Positions 52,409 to 60,700 of a stretch of 64,000 nt of DNA are shown here, in pieces (the first letter of the stretch is position 1; each line of letters begins with the position of its first letter). The notes below the pieces were generated by a model. The model ran no database searches, was not told the origin of the DNA, and saw nothing but the letters and a program-made list of their open reading frames with translations. The position numbers and the translations under genes were made by a program. Source of the stretch: Hydrogenophaga sp. RAC07. Lineage in GTDB: Bacteria > Pseudomonadota > Gammaproteobacteria > Burkholderiales > Burkholderiaceae_C. Location: the NCBI RefSeq assembly GCF_001713375.1, contig NZ_CP016449.1, positions 3,410,001-3,474,000 of the forward strand. Reading direction: 5' to 3'.

Positions 52409-53233
52409 ATGAAAACATGGATATCTTTTGCCGCCCTGTGGCTGGCCACGGCCGCGCAGGCGCACGAATTCTGGATGCAGCCCGACCGCTTTTCACTGCC
52501 GGTGCGTGGTGAGGTGGAACTCGCTTTGCGTGTGGGCGAAAACTTCACCGGCGACCCGGTCGGCTTCGGTCGACCCATGGCCGAATCGCTGCGCTGGTTC
52601 AGCCAGTCCGGCGAGGTGGCCCTCACCGCGCAACTGCCCGACAACCTCAACCAGGACAGCGTGGCGCTGGCCTTCGAGCGACCGGGTGCCCAGCTGGTCG
52701 TGCTCGACACCCGCCCCTTCACCATCACGCTCTCGGCCGACACCTTCAATGCCTACCTGCGCGAAGAGGGCCTGGAGCGTGTGATGGCGCAGCGCCAGGC
52801 CGCCGGGCAAGACGCCCAGCCCGGGCGCGAGCGCTACCGCCGCCATGTGAAGACCCTGCTGAGCGTGGGCGGCCAGAGCGACGCCAGTTTTGGCGTGCGC
52901 GCCGGCCAGACGCTGGAGATCGTGCCGCTGACCGACCCGCAGCGCCTGCAGCCCGGCGGCGCACTGGCGCTGCAGGTACTGTTCAAAGGCCAGCCGCTGC
53001 AGGGCGCGCTGGTGAAGGTGTGGAACCAGCGCGGCGCTCAACTCAATGTGCTGCGCACGCGCACCGATGCCGCAGGACGCAGCACCACCACACTGCCTTG
53101 GTCCGGCGTGTGGATGGCCAGCGTGGTGCACATGGTGCCCACCACCGACAACCAGGGCTGGGACTGGGACAGCCACTGGGGCAACCTCACGTTCAACATG
53201 CCCGAGCGAGGTTTGATGCGCAAGGCGCCTTGA
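52409..53233 (+). CDS. exported DUF4198 protein
   Basis: This 274-residue periplasmic protein has signal MKTWISFAALWLATAAQA, with cleavage after AQA leaving mature HEFWMQPDRFSLP. DUF4198 members commonly begin with such a His and include periplasmic parts of cobalt/nickel uptake systems. A Tyr/Arg-rich central region precedes an Ig-like domain with QPLQGALVKVWNQRG and WSGVWMASVVHMV. It stands 65 bases after the lipoprotein gene. With HupE nearby, a metal role is likely but which metal is unknown. Confidence 0.9.
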   Translation: MKTWISFAALWLATAAQAHEFWMQPDRFSLPVRGEVELALRVGENFTGDPVGFGRPMAESLRWFSQSGEVALTAQLPDNLNQDSVALAFERPGAQLVVLDTRPFTITLSADTFNAYLREEGLERVMAQRQAAGQDAQPGRERYRRHVKTLLSVGGQSDASFGVRAGQTLEIVPLTDPQRLQPGGALALQVLFKGQPLQGALVKVWNQRGAQLNVLRTRTDAAGRSTTTLPWSGVWMASVVHMVPTTDNQGWDWDSHWGNLTFNMPERGLMRKAP

Positions 53234-53257
53234 AGGCGCGAAGAGCGTCGAATCCGG

Positions 53258-53686
53258 TCAGCGCTTTCTCACCGCCAGCAGCTGCACCTGAAACTCCAGC
53301 ACGCTGTTGGCCGGGATCACGCCGGGAATGCCACGCTCGCCATAGGCCGTGGCCGGGGGGCAGGTCACGTCGGCCGTGTCGCCCACCTTCATTTCCTGCA
53401 AGGCTTGTGTCCAGCAGGGCACCACACGGTTGAGCGGAAAGGTGGCGGGCTCACCGCGTTTGAACGAGCTGTCGAACTCTTTGCCGTCGGTCAGCTTGCC
53501 GCGGTAGTGCACCTGCACGGTGTCGGTGGCCAGTGGCTTCTCACCGGTGCCGGCCGCGGTCCACTTGAGTGCCACGCCCGATGGAAGAACCTTGTCGGCG
53601 GGCAGTGCGCCCGCGGCTTGGGCATGAGCGGATGCGGTGAACGACAGGGTGGCCAGGACGGCGGCGAGTTGGAGGATTTTTTTCAT
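53258..53686 (-). CDS. exported FKBP-type peptidyl-prolyl isomerase
   Basis: This 142-residue protein has a signal peptide (ILQLAAVLATLSFTASAHA) and a single FKBP domain with TVQVHYRGKLTDGKEFDSSFKR, VPCWTQALQEMKVGD and IPGVIPANSVLEFQVQLLAV, all active-site or fold segments of the family. It assists folding in the periplasm by proline isomerisation. The start is at 53686, since the nine upstream codons have no match. It is convergent with the DUF4198 gene and probably unrelated to it. Confidence 0.94.
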   Translation of the reverse strand: MKKILQLAAVLATLSFTASAHAQAAGALPADKVLPSGVALKWTAAGTGEKPLATDTVQVHYRGKLTDGKEFDSSFKRGEPATFPLNRVVPCWTQALQEMKVGDTADVTCPPATAYGERGIPGVIPANSVLEFQVQLLAVRKR

Positions 53687-53825
53687 GGGGTGAAGGTGGG
53701 GATGAACAGACACAGCGCATGGGTGGGTGGACTGCGTCCGACTGTATCCGCAGCACTGCCGGCCTGGCCCTCATGACCACTGGGGCCCCACGCCCGGCAC
53801 CCAATCCCGACTACATTAGTCGGAT

Positions 53826-55088
53826 ATGAGCGCCACCTCTCCTCTCACCCGTCCCGAAGCCCCGACCACCTCGATCGACAAGCGCAAGATCCGCTTCCTG
53901 CTGCTCGAAGGCATCGACCCCTCGGCCACCGCCACGCTGCAAGCGGCCGGCTACAGCCAGATCGAAAACCTCGCAGGCTCACCGTCCGAAGAAGAACTGC
54001 GCCGGAAGATCGCCGATGTGCACTTCGTCGGCATCCGCTCGCGCACCCAGCTCACGGCCGAGGTGCTGGCCCATGCGCCCAAGCTGATCGCCATCGGCTG
54101 CTTCTGCATCGGCACCAACCAGGTCGACCTGGTGGCGGCGCGCCAGCGCGGCATCGCCGTGTTCAACGCGCCGTTTTCCAACACCCGGTCGGTGGCCGAG
54201 CTGGTGCTGGGCGAAGCCATCCTGCTGCTGCGCGGCGTGCCCGAAAAGAGCACGGTGGCGCACCGCGGCGGCTGGCTCAAGACGGCCCGCAACGCCCACG
54301 AAATCCGCGGCAAGACGCTGGGCATCGTGGGCTATGGCGCCATCGGATCGCAACTCTCGGTGCTGGCCGAAGCGCTGGGCATGCAGGTGGTTTTTGTCGA
54401 CGTGCTCAGCAAGCTGCCGCTGGGCAATGCCCGCCAGCTGGCCACCCTGCCCGAGTTGCTCGGCACCGCCGACGTGGTGAGCCTGCACGTGCCCGAGAAC
54501 GCCAGCACCGAATGGCTGATCGGCGAGCGCGAGATCGCGCAGATGAAGCCCGGCGCGGCGCTCATCAACGCCTCACGCGGCCGCGTCGTGCAGATCGAGC
54601 CGCTGGCCGCCGCGCTGCGCGAACACCGCCTGGTCGGGGCTGCCATCGACGTTTTTCCAGAAGAGCCGCAGAGCAACGCCGATCGCTTCGAGTCGCCGTT
54701 GCGCGGCCTGGACAACGTGATCCTGACGCCGCACATCGGCGGCTCCACGCTGGAGGCGCAAACCAACATCGGCCACGAGGTGGCGGAAAAGCTGGTCCGG
54801 TACAGCGACAACGGCACCACCACCTCGTCGGTCAACTTTCCCGAGGTGGCGCTGCCCTCCCACCCCGGCAAGCGCCGCCTGCTGCACGTGCACCGCAACG
54901 TGCCCGGCGTGCTGTCCGCCATCAACCGGGTGTTCGCCGACAACGGCATCAACATCGCCGCGCAGTACCTGCAGACGCGCGAGGACGTGGGTTACGTGGT
55001 CATCGACGTTGACGTCGTGCACGCCGACATCGCACTGACCGGATTGGCCGGCGTGACCGGTACCTTGCGCACCCGCGTGCTGTTCTGA
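53826..55088 (+). CDS. serA: D-3-phosphoglycerate dehydrogenase
   Basis: This 420-residue enzyme makes 3-phosphohydroxypyruvate from 3-phosphoglycerate with NAD+, the first step of serine synthesis. The NAD-binding loop is GIVGYGAIGS, catalytic Arg is in NASRGRVVQ, Glu in DVFPEEP and His in TPHIGGST. A C-terminal ACT-like domain (about 345-420: RRLLHVHRNVPGVLSAINRVF) allows serine feedback control, as in E. coli SerA. The length matches the ACT-bearing, short form. Its stop overlaps the next small gene by TGATG. Confidence 0.95.
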   Translation: MSATSPLTRPEAPTTSIDKRKIRFLLLEGIDPSATATLQAAGYSQIENLAGSPSEEELRRKIADVHFVGIRSRTQLTAEVLAHAPKLIAIGCFCIGTNQVDLVAARQRGIAVFNAPFSNTRSVAELVLGEAILLLRGVPEKSTVAHRGGWLKTARNAHEIRGKTLGIVGYGAIGSQLSVLAEALGMQVVFVDVLSKLPLGNARQLATLPELLGTADVVSLHVPENASTEWLIGEREIAQMKPGAALINASRGRVVQIEPLAAALREHRLVGAAIDVFPEEPQSNADRFESPLRGLDNVILTPHIGGSTLEAQTNIGHEVAEKLVRYSDNGTTTSSVNFPEVALPSHPGKRRLLHVHRNVPGVLSAINRVFADNGINIAAQYLQTREDVGYVVIDVDVVHADIALTGLAGVTGTLRTRVLF

Positions 55089-55345
55089 TGCCAGGCCTGA
55101 CCATCGGCCCGGATCAGGGCGGCGTGTGCGCGGTGCTCGACGCGCAAGGCTGCCAGGTCGGCAACCTGAAACTCATCGGCGGGCGCTGGAAGTTCAAGGC
55201 GGTGGGCCATGACGACCAGGGCCAGGTCATCCCCGGCGGCGGGCCGCTGACCGATCGCCACAACATGGGCTTTGACCGGCTGGACACCACCGAGATCACC
55301 CACCGCCTGCTCGGCGATGGTGGTGACGCGCACACCGGGCGCTGA
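55088..55345 (+). CDS. small conserved-looking hypothetical protein
   Basis: This 85-residue protein sits directly after serA, sharing a base (TGATG). It reads MPGLTIGPDQGGVCAVLDAQ, then VGNLKLIGGRWKFKAVG and VIPGGGPLTDRHNMGFDRLD, a compact beta-rich sequence with no signal or membrane segment. I have no family name. The tight coupling to serA favours a real gene. A plausible job would be linked to serine or general metabolism, but no motif shows it. Confidence 0.6.
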   Translation: MPGLTIGPDQGGVCAVLDAQGCQVGNLKLIGGRWKFKAVGHDDQGQVIPGGGPLTDRHNMGFDRLDTTEITHRLLGDGGDAHTGR

Positions 55346-56127
55346 CCCTGCGCGTGCTCGGGCACAACACCGGCAGCGGCGCTGTGGCACCGAACGGTCC
55401 GGTGAACTGGTGAAGGTCGTGGAGGATCCAGAGCAGCCCGACAACTGCCACCCGCATCTCGATCGCCTCAGGAGATGCAGCGTCCACGCGGAATGCGCGG
55501 GTCTGGTGGCTTCTCAATGACGCCTGGGCCAGGGTCATTGCGACGTGCAGGGCGGCTTTTGATGAAGGGAGAGTCAGCTCAAGACTGAACTGAGACATTC
55601 GTGCTTGACGTCTCGAAAGACAGGTGCGGTCATCACCGGCCAGTCAACGGCCAGCCTTTATCTGACTGCTGCACCTCCGAGACCAGGCACTCCAAGGGTT
55701 GAGACCGCAGCATTCCCGCATATGACCGGTTGAGTGCGAGGCGAACTGGAACTACCGACTTGTTGGCGACATAGGCCGCCCCCGAACTCATCGCCCCGAG
55801 AGCCGCCGGTTGTAGATGAGCCGAGGTAACCGAAGGATTCCCCGCACCAGCAGGCGCTCACTGGTGGGCAACAGTCTGGGCGATTGAGGCGCTGCGTGCT
55901 GCTTGAGACCCTGCAGGAATAACGCCTCGGGAGCCCATCTTGAAAACCATCGGCCTGATGGCGTCGCCAAGCGCTTCGTCAGCGTCAGGCAGTTGAAGGC
56001 GATCCACCGCTATCGGACATCGATCACCAAGGTGCCGGCGGCCTGGGACATCGCGGTGTTGCAGGTACCCTGGAGGAAGCACCGAGTCGGTGCTGTCGTC
56101 GGCAGCAACACAAGTCCATACGGCGTT
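55346..56127. other. 782-bp gene-poor stretch
   Basis: No convincing gene is found on either strand. Short open frames (for example 55296-55598 minus and 55903-56574 plus) lack family matches or sensible ribosome sites. Codon character is broken, unlike flanking genes, so it may hold decayed genes or the 3' leader of the Crp-like gene. I see no hairpin-plus-T terminator, tRNA or repeat. Confidence 0.5.
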
Positions 56128-56898
56128 TCAGCCGTGGCTTGCCAGCGTCGGTGCCTGCAGCCTGAGCTGCTCGCCCTTGACCACGGCATAGCATTCGCAG
56201 GCTTGATATTCGAGCCTGGCACGGTCCAGCACCGAGATGTGGCCGCGGCGGTAGCGGATCACGCCGGCCTGCTGCAAGCGCCCCGCCACTTCGGTGATGC
56301 TTTCTCTACGCACACCCAATGTGTTGGCTACGAGTTCGTGGGTCATCACCAGTTCGCCCGATTGCAGTCGGTCCAGGGCACACAGCAACCAGCGGCAGAA
56401 CTGCTGTTCGATGGGGTGATGCCGGTTACAGGCAGCGAACTGTGTGATCTGGGCGATGAGCGAGAGGGCGTCTCGCAAAAGCAACCCTCGCAGCGAGCCG
56501 GCGCGATCGAAGGCCCGCTGCAACTGGCCCGTCGGCAGTCGGAAAGCACCGCCAGCAACGAGCACGCGGGCTGAACTGGCGGTGGTGTGGCCGCCCATGA
56601 AAAGCGCTAGACCCACCATGCCTTCCCTGCCGACAGCGGCTGTCTCTGCCGATGCGCCGGTCGCGGTTACATAGTGCAACGATACGATGGAAGTGGTCGG
56701 GAAGATGGCGTGACGCAAAGGGCTGTCAGGTTCATAGATGGACTCGCCCAAGCGCAACGTGATCGGCTCCAGGTGCCTCGCTATGAGGTCAAAGTCCACG
56801 ACCGGCAACGCGCCCAACAGGTGGTTGAGCCGCGCGCCGTTCAGTTCAGTCTGTGGCAACGAATTCAGCAGGGGCTGCCGAGGCATCAAGGCAGTCAT
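56128..56898 (-). CDS. Crp/Fnr-family regulator 1
   Basis: This 256-residue regulator has an N-terminal cyclic-nucleotide-fold domain (IFPTTSIVSLHYVTATGASAETAAVGREGMVGL) and a C-terminal winged helix (VMTHELVANTLGVRRESITEVAGRLQQAGVIRYRRGHISVLD). The cAMP phosphate loop is not conserved, and FNR's Cys cluster is absent from the N-terminus, so the signal is different. The last 30 residues include QACECYAVVKGEQL, shared with the two other Crp-like genes in this region. It is leftward, downstream of the response regulator by 0 to 1 bases. Confidence 0.9.
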   Translation of the reverse strand: MTALMPRQPLLNSLPQTELNGARLNHLLGALPVVDFDLIARHLEPITLRLGESIYEPDSPLRHAIFPTTSIVSLHYVTATGASAETAAVGREGMVGLALFMGGHTTASSARVLVAGGAFRLPTGQLQRAFDRAGSLRGLLLRDALSLIAQITQFAACNRHHPIEQQFCRWLLCALDRLQSGELVMTHELVANTLGVRRESITEVAGRLQQAGVIRYRRGHISVLDRARLEYQACECYAVVKGEQLRLQAPTLASHG

Positions 56899-57723
56899 TC
56901 AATGGCTGTCCGTCAACACTTCAACACCCACACCTCGGTAACCGATGAAGCGGCAGGTACGGTCAAACATCGGCTGCCCGCTCACGCGGAACTGCTGGCG
57001 TGCCCCGTTCGCTTGCTGGCGACTCAGGTGAAAGTCCAGAAAGGGTTCGCGCGCGGCGATGCGTTTGAGCAAGGCCGCGCGCTCTGATTCGTTCCAGACG
57101 GCCTGCTGGGCGTCTTGCGGCGTATCGATCAATGCATCCACCTGGATGCCCAACATTTCAAGCACCGGCCCCGACACTTTCGTGAAGGCTCCGGATTCGT
57201 CCTGCTCCCAATACCAGTCGGACGCCAGTTCGGTCAGGCTTCGAAAACGCGCTTCGCTGATCCGCAGTTCCTGCGTGCGCTCCAGGACGGTGGCTTCGAG
57301 CTGGCTGTTGTGCAGTGCCAACTGGCGGTACAGCAATCGCACTTCGAGCATGTTGCGGATGCGGGTGTGGACCTCGGTCAGGTCCAGCGGCTTGCTGATG
57401 AAATCCTTGGCCCCGGCATTCAGCGCAGGCAGTTTGTGCCCTGGCTGCGCCGTCAGCACGATCACCGGAAGGTAAGGGTCGCGCTCGATGGTCTTGAGGG
57501 CCTCCATGACTTGAAAGCCGTCCATACCGGGCATCTGCAGATCCAGCAGGATCAGGTCGTAGTCATGCTGGCGGTGCATTGCGCACACTTCAGCAGGCTG
57601 CATGGTCGCCATGACATGGCTGTAGCCCGCGTCTGACAGCAGGCGCTGAAGCATGCGCACGTTGACTTCCTGGTCGTCAACGATGAGGACGCGGGCGCCC
57701 AGGATTTCACTGGCAGTGATCAT
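56899..57723 (-). CDS. response regulator with PAS domain
   Basis: This 274-residue protein has a REC domain with acidic DDQ near 16-17, phospho-acceptor D61 in ILLDLQMPGMDG and the Lys in DFISKPLDL, followed by a coiled coil (LHNSQLEATVLERTQELR) and a C-terminal PAS domain (about 155-265). There is no DNA-binding or GGDEF/EAL domain. It stands 14 bases after the large hybrid kinase, in the same direction, so it is the likely phospho-target. Output may be through the PAS domain or by relay to another kinase. Confidence 0.9.
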   Translation of the reverse strand: MITASEILGARVLIVDDQEVNVRMLQRLLSDAGYSHVMATMQPAEVCAMHRQHDYDLILLDLQMPGMDGFQVMEALKTIERDPYLPVIVLTAQPGHKLPALNAGAKDFISKPLDLTEVHTRIRNMLEVRLLYRQLALHNSQLEATVLERTQELRISEARFRSLTELASDWYWEQDESGAFTKVSGPVLEMLGIQVDALIDTPQDAQQAVWNESERAALLKRIAAREPFLDFHLSRQQANGARQQFRVSGQPMFDRTCRFIGYRGVGVEVLTDSH

Positions 57724-57737
57724 GGCTTGTGTACTTT

Positions 57738-60700
57738 CTATGGGTTGTTTCCCACGGATCTCGGGGTTGCCGCGCTGACCGTGTGTGCTGGCTGCGCAAC
57801 AAGCGTCCTGGCTGGCGCTTCCTTCGGCCGACCGGCACGGCCCAGGGCCGCTTGCAGCGCTTCGGCGAAGGCTTCGATCTTGATGGGTTTGCTCAAGTAG
57901 CGGAAGAACCCCGCCTGAAGGCCTTTGTCGATGTCGTGCCGCATCGCCAGCGCGCTGAGCGCAATGACCGGGATGTGCGCAGTGGCGGCGTCTGCAGCCA
58001 GGTGCTCCATTGCTTCCAGCCCGCTCATGCCTGGCAGGTTGATGTCCATCAGCACCACGTCGGGCTGCATTGTGCGTGCCAGTTGCAGGCCGTGCTCTGC
58101 GTCGCCAGCCAGCAGCAGGCGCACGTCGGTGCGCTGCGCCAACAGGCGCTGCACCAGCAGCTGGTTGGCGCGATTGTCTTCCACGCACAGCACGGTGCAG
58201 GGGCTTCGGCCGGCCGCAGTGGGCCCGGGTGCTGCTGCAACTTGCACCCGGGCAGCGTTGGTCGCGGCAGAGTTCGCTGGCGCCGATGTCTGGGCGCCAG
58301 GCGTATCCAGTTCCACCCAGAACACGCTGCCCTGACCGACGACGCTGTGCACGCCAATCTGCCCACCCATCAGTTCCACCAGGCGCTTGCTCAGCGCCAG
58401 GCCGATGCCAGTGCCCTCGATCGCCCCAGCCTCCCGCCCCAGGCGCTCAAAGGGCTGGAAGATATGGGTGAGCTGCTCGGGGCTCAGGCCATTGCCGCTG
58501 TCTTCAACGCGGATGCAGATGCGGCCCCTCCACGCGGCCTCACAGTGCACCCGCACCGTGCCTCCTTCGCGGTTGTACTTGATGGCATTGCTGAGAAGGT
58601 TGACCAAGACCTGCTTGAGACGGGTGCGGTCCACGATGACGAGGCACGCGTCGCCCGGCTGCGCAACGCTCAGGCGTATGCCATGTGCTGCGGCCTGCCC
58701 TTCCACCAGCGCCAGGCAGTCGTGCAGCACCTCGGCCAACGGCACCGGCTCCAGCACGCAGGACAGGCGGCCTGATTCGATCAGCGACAGGTCCAGGACT
58801 TCTTCGATCAAGCCCAGCAGGTACCAACCCGCTTTGAGGATCTCGTCCACGCTTTCTTCCTGCCGAGGCGTGGGCGGCGGCGTGCCGGACTGCAGCAACT
58901 GGGCAAAGCCCAGCACGGCATTCAACGGCGAACGCAGTTCATGGCTCATGTTTGACAGGAAGTCCGACTTTGCCTGGTTCGCGTGTTCGGCGGCAGCCAG
59001 AGCATCGATGAGGTCGGCCTCCCTGGCCAGCAGCGCTGCTTCGGTGCGCCGTCGTTCGGTGATGTTGGTGAACAGCACCGCGACGTTGGGGCTGTCCAGT
59101 CCGCCCATTTTCATAGCACTGACTTCGAAACAGCGGTTGCCCAGCGACTGAGCCTCGTTCACAAAGTGCACCGACTCCCCCGTGCTTGCCACCTTGCCAA
59201 AGGTGGTGAACCAGTGTTCTTCATGCTCAGGCGCGATCTCGCGCATGCGCCGGCCTACGGCGTCTTTTACCCCCGTGAGCTCGGCGAAGGCCGGGTTCAC
59301 CTCCAGGAAGCAGTAATCCACGGCCTTGTTGGCGTCATCGAAGATCATCTCGAGGCTGCAATAGCCTTGGTCCATGGAATTGAAGAGATTGCGGTAGCGC
59401 TCTTCCGATTCAATCAACGTCTGCTGCGCACGACGCATTCCGGTGACGTCGCTGGCGGTGCCGAACCATTCCACGATAGCCCCGTCTTCGTCCAGCACGG
59501 GCACCGCGCGCGCGTGTGCCCAGCCCAGTTCGCCATCCACGCGCAGCACGCGGTGTTCCAGCTCGAAGACGCCCTTGGCCTCGATGGCTGTTTCGATCGC
59601 GGCCAACAAGCGCGCATGGTCTTGCGGGTGGATGTAGTCCTGCAGCCAGCTGGTCGTTGGTTCGGGGGCATCGGCCACGAAATTGCGGCCGTCGAGTGGG
59701 CGCATCTCGCGCCAGTCGGGGCTCATGCGGTAAACCACATCGGCACTGGCCGTGACCAAGGCGCGATAGCGCATTTCGCTGGCCTGGATCGCCACAATGC
59801 TCTCTCGCCGCATGCGGGTCATTTGAAGTTGAGCCGCCACACGGGCCAGCAACTCTCTGGCACTGAACGGTTTAACCAGATAGTCGTTGGCCCCTTCCTG
59901 CAAGCCCTCAATACGGCTTTCCTCCCCGGCACGGGCAGAAAGCATGATGACCGGCACGCCGCTCATCTGAGGGTCGGCGCGCAAGGCCTGCAACAGCCCG
60001 AAGCCGTCGAGCCCGGGCATCATCACGTCGGTCAGGATCAGATCCGGTATCCGCTCGCGTGCCGCCACCAGCGCAGCCGCCCCGTCCTGCACGGCCTCTG
60101 TGCGGTAATGCGAGCCGAGCAGACGGACGACGTACTGCCGCATGTCCGCGTTGTCGTCGGCGACCAGCACCAGGGGACGTTTGTCATCGTGCTCATCTGG
60201 CGAGGTGGCGGTGTCTGTCGGATCGTCCTGAATCGACGGCAACTCCGTTCCGAGATCAGAGCGCTGTTCGGAGTCGGGAAGCCAGCGGAGAGCTTCCTCG
60301 ACGAACGGATTCGCCCCTGTCGTGGGCTGCGGGGCAGCAGGCCTGTTACCGACCTGATCCTGGGGCAGATGCTGCGATCCCATCGGAATCGAGATGGTGA
60401 ACGTCGTACCGCGTCCGACCTCGCTGTCGGCGCTGATCGAGCCACCGTGCAAATTGACCAGCTCTTGCACCAGGGCCAACCCGATGCCGCTCCCCTCGTG
60501 CGTGCGTCCGCGCGCGTTTTCGACCCGGTGGAAGCGTTCAAAAAGCCGCGGGATTTCCTCGGCGGGGACGCCCGTGCCCGTGTCGCGGACGCGCAGTTCG
60601 ACGGCGCGGTCGACCTGTCGCATAGAGACGGCGATTTCCCCTTCAAAGGTGAACTTGAAGGCGTTCGACAGCAGGTTGAGAACGATCTTCTCCCACATGG

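Noticed and set aside
55903..56574. Plus-strand open frame over the gene-poor stretch and Crp-like gene 1
   Set aside because: No ribosome site, no domain, and it overlaps the well-supported minus-strand regulator.
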